Assembly (NCBI GenBank): GCA_023846275.1
Contig: CM043870.1
Coordinates: 6,633,527 to 6,697,526 of the forward strand
DNA length: 64,000 bases
Source: Vanilla planifolia
Taxonomy: Eukaryota; Streptophyta; Magnoliopsida; Asparagales; Orchidaceae
Reading direction: 5' to 3'
Shown: piece by piece, positions 1-9,662 of the stretch
Layout of the letters: every line of letters begins with the position of its first letter
Position numbering within the stretch: position 1 is the stretch's first letter
Made by a program: the position numbers and the translations under genes
Notes under the pieces: generated by a model
Database searches by the model: none
What the model was told of the DNA's origin: nothing
The model's input: only the letters and a program-made list of their open reading frames with translations

Positions 1-1597
1 TGTATGCTTTGAGTCATTAAGTTATGCTTAATGTTTTTGCTCCAAAATTAGATGCATTTGAGGTTCTTGTGAATAGTTTCTTTGATTAACATCTAGTTCA
101 TCTTTTTTGTTGTTACCCTCCTTATTGTTTCCATCCACCAAGTCTCACCCTACACCATGAATTTAAGCTACTTCCAAGATTTTAAGGGGATTAAAGTTCT
201 ACTATAACATGAAGATACCGTGATTATTTTCGACATTAGCTTTATTTTCAACATTCTTAAAATGAATATAAATACGTTTTTGCTATGATAGGCTACATTT
301 GATGAATACTTTCACAGATACCTTTTGTTTTAACAACATAAATGCCAAAATTATACCAAGCAACTTTTATAACTTCTTTTTTTTAGTTGTATGGTTATTT
401 TTACAAATGCTTCTTTTCAATTGCAATAAACTTAAACAAAGCCATACTTTTGTGGACCTAAAGCTTAGGAGATCAAATTGCAAATTTGCCCAAAATTCAA
501 GATATATATGCAATTTTTTTCTTTATTTTAAGCTGCTCATCTACTAGTCATCTTTACTAATTCTTTTTTAATGCTTGCCTAACCACCCAATATCTATATC
601 AAAATACTGTGGCACATAGTCGGTCTTAATGAATGGAAAGTACTCTTCACCACAAGTGATTGCTATGTGCTTTATTTAGATTTCAAATTATTATTAATGT
701 TAAATTTTTGTGCACTTTCTTCTTTTCTCTTGGTAAAATGATCTGAATGATGATATATTGCCAAACCAAGTATATTGTCATTCATTTTAATAATGTTTTC
801 ATGTTGCTTAAATTTTTATCATTTTCTAAGCTTATTACATGTTAGGCCCCTTGACGCAACAGTTGAGCTTAAAACACCTTGTTACATGTTTTTTGTAATC
901 TATGCTTTTGATTGATTTTATCATATCGTGGGAACAATCCAGCTGTTTGGAGTAATTTGGTATTAGCATTATTACTACTAGAAACTGAATTTTGTTTTCT
1001 GACTAGTATTGTTATAAAGTACCACTCTTTTTGAATAAGTTTATCTCACTATGATCTCCTGTTAATTCTTTGTTTTGTTCTTCCTCTGCATTCATCCGGT
1101 CATGAGTAGATTTGTATTGTCAATGATAAACCTTTTTATAGATTTCCTCAGTTCCTATAGATTTCTTTTCCATTAGAATTCTCAGTTTAATATTGATTCA
1201 AATATTTGACTAACATTGATTTCATATAACAATGAATTGGTTGACCTAATAAAGTGTTCTGATTATGTTTTGAGCTCTTAAGCTATTTTTTGGGTAAGGT
1301 TGGATTCAGCGATATACTTGTTTAGTTTGAAGTAATAAGGGATTCTATGTTTGATTAATTTATGATAAGAGCAGCTAGTTCTTAGCTCTTTGGTGGAAAG
1401 CTGACGTGTTTAGTTCTTGCTTTTCTTTTTGTCGGCAATGGTGAGAGTTTTTGGTTCCTTGCCGAAACATAAAAGCTTTCATTTGCTAAATGTCATGCTG
1501 CTTACTTTAACTTATCAGAAAAGAAAATCCCTAATAGGTGTCTTCTTCTTTTTGTTGGTTATAAGTTGTCTTCTACCTTACCGTAGTTTTGTCACAG
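1..1597 (+). other. Intron of the class A Hsf gene (3' part)
   Basis: AT-rich sequence before the Hsf exon. It ends in a pyrimidine-rich stretch and TTTTGTCACAG, whose AG (1596-1597) abuts the codons for GFRKVD. Plant Hsf genes carry an intron at this place in the DNA-binding domain, just after the LNTY motif. I looked for the missing N-terminal half of that domain here and did not find it, so the first exon should lie left of the window and the intron should exceed 1.5 kb. The short open frames at 299-547 and 1417-1605 have no recognisable features. Confidence 0.7.
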
Positions 1598-2419
1598 GGC
1601 TTTAGGAAAGTTGATCACGACAAATGGGTGTTCAAAAATGAGGGATTTGTTAAAGGCCAAAAGGACTTACTAAAGAACATTTCACGAAAGAAATCAACCA
1701 ACAATGGCCCTCAAACACCAAAACAAAATCCCGGAAAGCTCTCCTCCGTCAAAACTGTTGAAGTCGGGCAGTTTGGCCTTGAGGATGAAATCGAAAGGTT
1801 AAAGAGAGACAAGAACCTTCTCATGCAGGAGCTGATAACTCTAAGACAACATCAGCAAAACACTGATACAGAGTTACATGAAGTGAGACAGCGTCTTCAA
1901 GGAATGGAAAGAAACCAACAGCAGATGCTGTCTTTCCTCGCCATGGCAGTGCAGAGTCCTGGCTTTTTGAGCCAACTGATGCAGCAGAATATGAACAGCA
2001 GATGGATGTCTAATATGAACAAGAAAAGAAGGCTTCCTGCTCTCCAAGAGGGTGTTGCAGTTGAATTAGAATCTTCTGATAAGCAGATCATCATGTATGA
2101 ACCATCATCTTCTTTGGATTCATCTGTTCCATCTAAGAATTCTCTACCAGTGGATGATGGGTTCGACAACTTCTGTGCCGATGTCGATCTCCTAACCATT
2201 GAAGAAAACTCGCACGACGATGTCGAGGGGAACACAATTTCTCCCAGTTTCGCGGCATATTTAGAGAAACTTATGGCTAATCCGGAGCAGGAGGATGATG
2301 GACAAACGGAGCTTGTTCATTTTGATATTCCTGATTTGGTGTTTGATTTTGATTTTCCATTGCAGGATGCTGAGATGGAATCATCTTCCATGTTTGGTTC
2401 AGAAGAAGGATTGAAGTAG
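1598..2419 (+). CDS. Class A heat stress transcription factor, C-terminal exon (partial)
   Basis: A nuclear transcription factor that trimerises and binds heat shock elements in promoters. The exon encodes 273 residues. Residues 1-26 (GFRKVD...KGQKDLLKNI) are the end of the Hsf DNA-binding domain. About residues 54-127 are the HR-A/B coiled-coil oligomerisation region, with VEVGQFGLEDEIERLKRDKN and a long spacing between HR-A and HR-B, which is the class A hallmark. Residues 141-146 (NKKRRL) form a basic nuclear localisation signal. The C-terminus is acidic; FDIPDLVFDFDFPL (about 242-255) could serve as an AHA-like activation motif, but no canonical FWEQFL-type AHA motif is seen. HR-A/B resembles subclass A1/A8; I cannot assign the subclass firmly. 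The coding part starts at the splice acceptor. The TTG at 1589 lies in the intron and is not a start. The N-terminal half of the DNA-binding domain is outside the window. Confidence 0.9.
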   Translation, partial: GFRKVDHDKWVFKNEGFVKGQKDLLKNISRKKSTNNGPQTPKQNPGKLSSVKTVEVGQFGLEDEIERLKRDKNLLMQELITLRQHQQNTDTELHEVRQRLQGMERNQQQMLSFLAMAVQSPGFLSQLMQQNMNSRWMSNMNKKRRLPALQEGVAVELESSDKQIIMYEPSSSLDSSVPSKNSLPVDDGFDNFCADVDLLTIEENSHDDVEGNTISPSFAAYLEKLMANPEQEDDGQTELVHFDIPDLVFDFDFPLQDAEMESSSMFGSEEGLK

Positions 2420-3776
2420 AATTCTGCGTTTTAGGCACGACATATATATATATTACTTTATGATACCATCATAAGATAGTTCTTTTGGTTCCTTTCTCGC
2501 AAAACTGACAATTTGTTATTCTCTTTTCTTTTGGTTTTGTGATAGATATTGTATGGTTTTACACATGATTACATATGTTGTGAAGGTTTTATATGAAAAT
2601 TTTAATGATACAACACCACAAATGATGTATGGGGTGTGAATTTTTTGCTTTTAAATTAAAGATCTTTTAAGAGTTTAAATTCATTTTTAGTTCAAATTAA
2701 AGTTTACTCAAAATCAAACATAGTGATTGAGTAGACGTAGGAGTAAAAAATTTGATTTGAACTATATTATGAATTTATCTTGATCTTTATTGTGATCTAT
2801 TTGATTTGATTTGAAATAAGATTATTTAGACAAATATGTATGCATATGTGTATTATATAAAAATTGAATTAGTTTTTTTTTTGCAAATAAAAAACCCATC
2901 AATTGGGTTAACATTAAATAAAAATTGAGTTGAATTAATTTTGGATTAAATCAAGATTGATCTAAGCATCTTTAAATTTATCTAAAAATAGAATTAGATC
3001 TATTAAATTATTAGTAAATTATTATCTTATTTAGTACAAAACAAAAAAGATGGGATTGAGGGGGCCCACCTTCCCTTCTTAGTTGCCTCTCTTTTCTTTT
3101 ATGCTTGTTCTCATAGTTCGATTAGATGTCAAAGGTGTTAGTTTGAGAAAAAAAATAGAAGTTATATGTATCAAGTGATATGTGAATTATTTAATAATGC
3201 TTCATTACTTGATATTGTTCAATTGGTTGTAATGGAAAGTTATTATGATTTAGATAAATTACTATTTGTTTGAATTTTCAATGTTTTAAGTTTCCAAAAC
3301 ATCTTCATTGATATTTTTTAAAATTTTTAATATTATTAGTAATTGTTTTTCTATATATGTTGATTTTATGGGTTTCTTTTATCAATATATTTTTTTATTG
3401 ATATGATTATTATAATTTAATAAGGTTACTAAATTGAAAAAAAATAAGGTTCTCCTCTTCCCTAACCGCTCTCTCACAGGCCCACGGCCATTGAACTTGA
3501 AGTTTGGGATCTCATCCAAGCCGTACATATTGCTCCATGGAAGACCGTACGGCCGACCGTCAGTCTATGTGGAACGTGATGATTGGATCATGGAGGCTCT
3601 CAATGCGGCGACCGTTACGTCTGATAGGACCGACCACTCCCACTGGAGGCGTCCGATGAACTTTTTTCCCTATTTAACGGCGATGATGGAGTCGACCAAA
3701 GTAGAAAAGCGGCGGGTCAATGGGTCAACACGTATGTTCACCAAAGGTCACGACCCGCCCAAGTCCAAATCCACAA
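2420..3776. other. Intergenic spacer between Hsf and GEX1
   Basis: The first kilobase is AT-rich and holds the Hsf 3'UTR and simple A/T stretches. From about 3430 the base composition becomes balanced, fitting the GEX1 proximal promoter. I see no gene, RNA gene or transposon with recognisable ends. Confidence 0.5.
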
Positions 3777-3790
3777 TTTATATATATAAT
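3777..3790 (+). promoter_or_regulatory. TATA box of the GEX1 gene
   Basis: TTTATATATATAAT in an otherwise GC-balanced promoter, about 475 bp before the ATG. Transcription would be expected to start about 30 bp downstream, near 3815-3825. From there to the ATG, once the likely 5'UTR intron is removed, no upstream ATG is present, which supports this as the promoter. No transcript data are available here. Confidence 0.5.
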
Positions 3791-3949
3791 GGTCCTCCGT
3801 ATCCCAAACGATACGCCATTGCGTGATCAGCAAGAAAGATCCCGTCCGCAAAAGACGCGCCGACTCGCTTCGCCTCTGTTTTCTTCTAATCATCAGTAAA
3901 ACCCACCACATCGTCGTCTTGCTCTGTTTCCCTGTTTCTCTCTCTTTAG

Positions 3950-4203
3950 GTATGTATGTGTTGCTCCCGCTAGAAAAGGAACGTAATTTTTTCTTCTCTG
4001 CACCTCGTTGCTGTCATCAGAGGAAGAAATGGTTTCCCTTATCCCCATCCTAAGCATCCAAAAAGCAGCGGAGAAGGGTTGGGAGTGCACTGAATTCTTC
4101 CTGTGTTCTGTCTTCTAACATGTACACATTCGTTCATTGCAAATCTATGAAGATAATTTATTTCTTTATATAAATCGCTTAATTTGGTAACTTTTTGTTA
4201 CAG
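3950..4203 (+). other. Likely 5'UTR intron of GEX1
   Basis: A strong donor, TTTAG|GTATGT, at 3949/3950 follows a CT-rich leader. A matching acceptor, TTTTTGTTACAG, ends at 4203, 58 bp before the ATG. Removing this 254-bp stretch takes out its ATGs and leaves a leader without upstream ATGs. This is inferred from splice signals only. Confidence 0.45.
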
Positions 4204-4261
4204 ACGTGTCCGAGGTATTAAGTGTAAGGTTTCGCGTTCGTTTTCCAAGGGAACTCCTTTG

Positions 4262-6494
4262 ATGGGTAGTTTTGCCCGCCTTTTACTCTTTGCCCTGGTA
4301 AGCTTCTGTTCCTACAAAGCAAGCCTCGCCCTTTCATGGCCCTTCGCGTCTTCTCCGACCCCTCCGCCGCCTGCGAACCTTCCTATAGGAGAGTTCGTTT
4401 CAGGGAAGGAACCCAATGCTCGGTTCTCCATAGCCAACTCCGAAGATCCCAAGGCAACGAAGCTCTTGGAAAAGGCAAGGAGGAAGCTTTCAACGCCCAA
4501 CACATGTTGGCACAGAGCTTACAACCAGCTCTTCTCAAGCTGTTCGGAGATCATGTCGAGCAACGAGAAGCAAGAGAGGCTGGCTTGGATGCTAAGCGAT
4601 TGTTTCCAATTGGACTCCGGCAGGAGCGGCTTCCCCATCTGCGATACCGCCGCCGGTGGAGGCCCGATGATGAAGTGTCTCAAAAAGCTGGATGACGCGG
4701 AGCACAAAGTCTTCCTCGAGTTCTACCTCGAGACCAACTCCATCTGCCATCAAATACAGTTTAGCTCGTCGCGAATCTGAACAATTCCCAAATCGTAGTT
4801 CCCTTTTTTGAAACGTTTTTGTGTCCTTTCTTTATTACAGAAACGATGCATTTCGGTACAAAACAGAGAGATTGGTGAACGATTTGGTGAAGGCTGCGCA
4901 ATCCGCAGAGGACAAATTGGATGTGATCGAAGAGAGATCCGAAGGGTTGTTGCATGAATCGATTAAAATACAAGACGCCCTGTCCTCCGTCGAGCATCAA
5001 ACCCAGCGCTTGTCCGACGATTCGAAGGACGTGGATGTGCAAATCCGTGAGGTTTTAAACCAATCGGAGGCAATCTTTGAGCAGTCCAAGGACATCGCTG
5101 CGGTCCAGTTCGAGCTGAAAGAGCAGCAAGCAGAGATGAGGGAGAAGCTCAATTCCGGCATGTCTTTGCTCGGTGAGTACTACAAAAACTTGGGAGACGG
5201 CATGGAGAAGCTGATGAGCGACACCTGGGAGATCGATAGGGAGATTAAGAACGTCGGCGAATCGATGGCTTCCAGTATGCAGAACCTGCAAAGCACAGCG
5301 GACGACATCGGCAGCTTATCCGGGTTGTCTTTAGAGAAGCAAAAGCAGCTGCTTGATGGGCAGGCCGCCGCTCTTGCCGGACTCGATTTCCTCACCACTT
5401 TCCAATCCCGTGCCCTCGAAGAAAGCCGGTGAGCAAAAAGCGGCTTGCTTTCTTCGTTTAACATACCATTTATCCTTAAAACCCCAATCTTTTTCAGGGA
5501 CAATCTCGAGAAATTGGCCGACTTCGGTCGTAAGCAACAGGAGGAGCTTCTGAGAAGGCAGGATCAAATCCATAACGCACACGAGCGTCTCATCCAGAAC
5601 TCGCAATCCATACTCGCTGCTCAGGTCTGCTTCTCTTCTCGACAACCACCCACTTTTCATCCTTGCACAAATTCTCAAAAAGTTCAAATTTTCCCCCCAC
5701 AGGAGGAGTTCGAAATGAAGCAGGCGAACATATTTGCAGCGCTTGATAAGCTATACGTTCTCCAGAACACACTTCTCACCGAATCCCGCTTCCTCAAAGC
5801 TTTCCTCTTTTATTCCTGTGTCGTCTTTCTCCTTTACATGCTTACCAGCGCGAAGCAGACCTTCGGCATAAGGGCTCGTCTCTATTTGGGTACATCCTTC
5901 TCCTTCAATTCAATTCGTATTCTATACCTTTGATGCTCAAATTTACTTCTATGTCTTCACCTTCCCAGGCCTTTGCATCACCTTCGTGGTTGAAATAGCT
6001 GCAACAAGACTGAGCTCTGTTGAAGCAAATCGGCAAAGCTGGTTGATGTCTAAAATTTGGATGGCGCGGTCTTCCTTCCTTATTATGGCTTCAATCCAAA
6101 TCCTGCATTCCATCTTCACCTTCAGGTAAGGATTACATGACCCTTAACCTTCTGTGTAGTTTTCTGCTTCTTGTTGAGCTGAAGGCAAACCGAATGTGAT
6201 CCTTGCAGAGACTATGAGGTGCTAAACCACCAACTTCTGCAAACCCTGGTTCAAAGGGTTCAGATCATGGACAAGAACTCAGGTACGGCAGACCACAGGT
6301 ACTTGCTCGGAGAAGATGACGAGGAAGAAGACAGCTGGATTGGGTATTCATGGATCGAAGAAGAGTTACCGGAAGATGAGGGGTTGGAGGATGATCCTAA
6401 CTATTCTTTGCCGGAGGAAGTGGAGGAAAACTCGATCATGACTTGGAGCTCTGCAACCAGAAAGTACAGCCTTCGCCCACGAAGGAGATGGTAA
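4262..6494 (+). CDS. GEX1: GAMETE EXPRESSED 1 (GEX1)-like nuclear fusion protein
   Basis: A member of the Kar5/Brambleberry/GEX1 family of nuclear-envelope membrane proteins, needed for nuclear fusion (karyogamy) during plant reproduction. Exons by splice signals: 4262-4758, 4841-5428, 5498-5624, 5703-5889, 5969-6125, 6209-6494. All introns are GT-AG and the frame is kept throughout: 1842 nt, 613 residues, close to Arabidopsis GEX1. In order: a signal peptide (about 1-24); a proline-rich linker; a cysteine-rich domain with Cys at 82, 94, 114, 127, 139 and 162; a long coiled-coil region (about 170-400); hydrophobic segments at about 434-453, 464-480 and 500-518; then an acidic tail (EDDEEED) ending in basic RPRRRW. 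The start ATG opens the signal peptide and is the first ATG after the 5'UTR intron. The gene looks intact. Family assignment is firm; expression in gametes is family knowledge, not visible here. Confidence 0.93.
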
Positions 6495-8929
6495 AGCCAA
6501 ACTGTCTGACTTCTGGTTGACTAGGAATCAAACAAGCTTGAATTATACTAGTTTTGGTCATGTTAGTTAATATTATTTAAATGTTCTAAACATTAATAAT
6601 AATTTAATATTATTCAAATTTATTAATTTTATAATATTATTTTATTTATTTGACAACAATATTGGATAATCAATGAACAATCAATTTCAAAATGATAACA
6701 TCAAAAGTGATAATTATTGGTGTGATACATGGTAAAGGTTGATAGTCATTAGTGTAGGACAAAAATAAACTTAAAATTTAATATAAAATTATTTAAAAAT
6801 AATTTAAAATGTGGTTTCAACATTTTAGTTTATGGGATTTTGATTTGGGAAGGGTCGAACCTGTTTGGTTTGGTCTGTGAACCAACCAATGTAGGTGGGA
6901 TTGGGTTTTTAATTTTTTTTTTATCACAAACAAATATAAACTAAATTTTTCATCGATATTTTTAGATGATATTTTTGAGATGTAAAAACAAATATTTTTT
7001 CAAATATTTGTATTCTTCTTAACAATATAATAGTTGAAAATCAAAATAAAGTTGTAGAAAGCTAGGCTATTTACAAAATTCTCCTTGGTAATGTTATCTA
7101 CATGAAACCTTTTATTGTAAACTCCACTAAAAACCTAGAATCAAAGTCATTTTCTATGAACACTCCTTATATTCACCAATCCCTAGTTGGGCTATCAATT
7201 TGTGTAGATGTAAGGATATGACTTAATGGGATAATTTTTTGTATATATAATTTTTCCTTTTTTTTCAATAAATAATGCAATATTATTCTCTAATTATATT
7301 AAGGTCTATATTAATTTCTTCATCTTTTTCTTGTACTCTATGTTACAATGTATAACACTAATATACGTGAAAGAAAATCATAATTATGTTAGTCATAATT
7401 TGATAATGTTAAAAAAGAAATTATAATGACAAACTTTTTCTACATCAATGTTGTATTAGTTTTAGATATATTATGGACATCACAAAGGTTTATTTTTTAT
7501 TTTGTATACTCATTTTTCTTTGTGTTATTATTTTGGTGTATTTGAAATGTATATAATAAATGAGGGTTGAGGTACGTTATCTTAATAAAAAGAAACTAAC
7601 ATGTTGAGTTAAAGGGTAAATATCATTTCAATTAGGTATATCATACGTTTTTGTCATGCAATACAATGATTTCTTTATCAATATCATTTCTTTTTTATTT
7701 TCTTTGCTTTGTTTTTTAGTTTTTTTTTTATTTTGAATGTTTCTTAGATGTTAAGGTATTATTCTATCTTGGCTGTCTCATCCCATTAAGATAGATTATA
7801 TTGTTATTATTTATTAAAAATATTTTATTATGTACATCTAAATACAATTTGTAACATGTGAAGTGTACAATAGCCAATGGTATCATCCCAATAGATTATT
7901 TAGATTTATATACATCTATGACTTAACCTCTAATATAAGAAAATAATATATTCCATAAGCTTAATAGATAAACTAATATAAACATTTGAATTTTTTATTA
8001 TTTTTGATGTTGAACAAATCTTTCCTATATCTCATCATTTAAAAACATTTGGAAAAATGTGCCATGCTTTGCTTATCTTTTCTAAGTGATTAAACATAAA
8101 ATAATTAAAAAAATTGATAAAATGTCTACATGAACAATAAAATCTGCTGAAGTATCATCCCATACAATCTCCAATAAATAAATTACACAATAACCTATAG
8201 TATCATCCCATATAAAACTCATCTCAAAGCCTTTTCTCATAAGAACATATCTTAATGACTTTTATATTACCTAGTTTTGTGTACATTTATGACTTGATCA
8301 ATAATATAAGTATGTAATGAGTTTCAAAAGCTTAATGTATAAACTGATAACTATAAATTCTAAAATGCTATGAGATGTGATAAAAGAAATATTAATAAAA
8401 TAATAATAGCAATTGTATGAAATCTATGAAACACTTAAATTAAAGTATGTCATTGATGTTATTGATATATAATAAATATCATGTTCATTATCTTACAACT
8501 CATAAAAATCCTTAAATTCAAAGACTCTTACTATTGTACACCAAATAGTAATAAAATTTTTAATACCAAATCAATATAGAATTTAATCAAAACAAAGAGA
8601 TTAGTTATTAAATATTAACAACTTATTTGGTCTTCCAAACTTTCGGTAACATTTACAATTCTTAAACAATACTTTCAATACAACATGCATTACAAAATCC
8701 ATTTGTGTTAGAAAAATCATTATAATGAATACAATAATTCAATATTCCTTCCAAACATTTAATGGCTTTATCTATACTTTATATTAATTTTGTTTACTAA
8801 TATATATACTCAATTTTTTAATGACATGTGCATGAAAAATGAGGCCAATAATAATTTGTTAGTGTATAAGACAATTAATAATTTAAGAATACTTTAGTTG
8901 TGATATACTTTGGCAATTTTTATTTGAAA
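6495..8929. other. AT-rich spacer downstream of GEX1
   Basis: Low-complexity A/T-rich DNA with no open frame of note. The only structure I recognise is a diverged duplication near 7.87-8.37 kb, listed separately. It holds the GEX1 3'UTR at its left edge; no clear terminator or polyadenylation block could be picked. Confidence 0.5.
7868..8370. repeat. Diverged tandem duplication, period about 320 bp
   Basis: Two blocks, about 7868-7995 and 8187-8370, share the same ordered phrases: TATCATCCCA, then ACATCTATGACTT / ACATTTATGACTT, then AATATAAG, then AAGCTTAAT, then ATAAACT. Similarity is patchy and the sequence is AT-rich, so edges are approximate. It could be the remains of a small element or of a local duplication. 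Confidence 0.45.
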
Positions 8930-9430
8930 ACATATGCTAAAAAGAAATGAAGTTCATATGAGAATTATATCAAAATATTTAAATATCTTTAAAAGTGTCA
9001 ATATGATAAAATCATACAAAGTCAAACTTCAATTTTAAAAACTGTTACAATTACTATTTCATGACTTCTCTTAATTATTTAACATCAAGTCAACTAGATA
9101 AAAAAAATTTATATAAAAAAATAATATAAAATTTGTAAGAAAATTAAAAATATCATCGACATATAAACATAAAAGACATAATTATAATTAATAATTTTGA
9201 TATGAATATATTTATGATAGTCACTAATATAAAATTCATATGTAAAATCTTTCTATCAAAAATTTTATATCATTTTTTGTAAACTTGTTTTAATCCATAC
9301 AATGATTTTGTTAGCCTTCCAAAAATCCAGATGAACTTTTTTAGAATATTTAGAGAGAATTTGATCTAAATAAAACATGTTAACAAAGTTTTATCTTATA
9401 TTGTATGATTTTATATTTTTTAAAAACTTA
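8930..9430 (-). mobile_element. Ty1/copia reverse transcriptase fragment (fossil)
   Basis: Read on the minus strand, the stretch around 9110-9420 gives the copia reverse transcriptase phrase LTKSLYGLKQ, followed at the right distance by a segment resembling the YVDD block. The piece is strongly AT-biased and broken many times, so it is old. No LTRs or other domains could be delimited. It lies just beyond the 3' end of the lectin receptor kinase gene, in the same orientation. Confidence 0.6.
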
Positions 9431-9662
9431 ACATTATACCCATATGTGATGCACAATTAGCAATCAGTATACAATTATTTAAATAAAATTATTTATCAAT
9501 GAAGTTTATTAAATTGAAAACAATATAATAGAAATTTAATTGATAAAATTTATATTTAAAAATATTATAATGAGAAAAGAAATATTTTTTCTTATCTTTG
9601 ATATAAATTAATAAGAAGCCACAATAATCTACATGATCTCGAAAACAAAAAATAGCACTAAT

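Noticed and set aside
3434-3826. 130-residue open frame before GEX1
   Set aside because: It covers the GC-balanced promoter and the TATA box of GEX1, has no recognisable domain, and its openness is explained by base composition.
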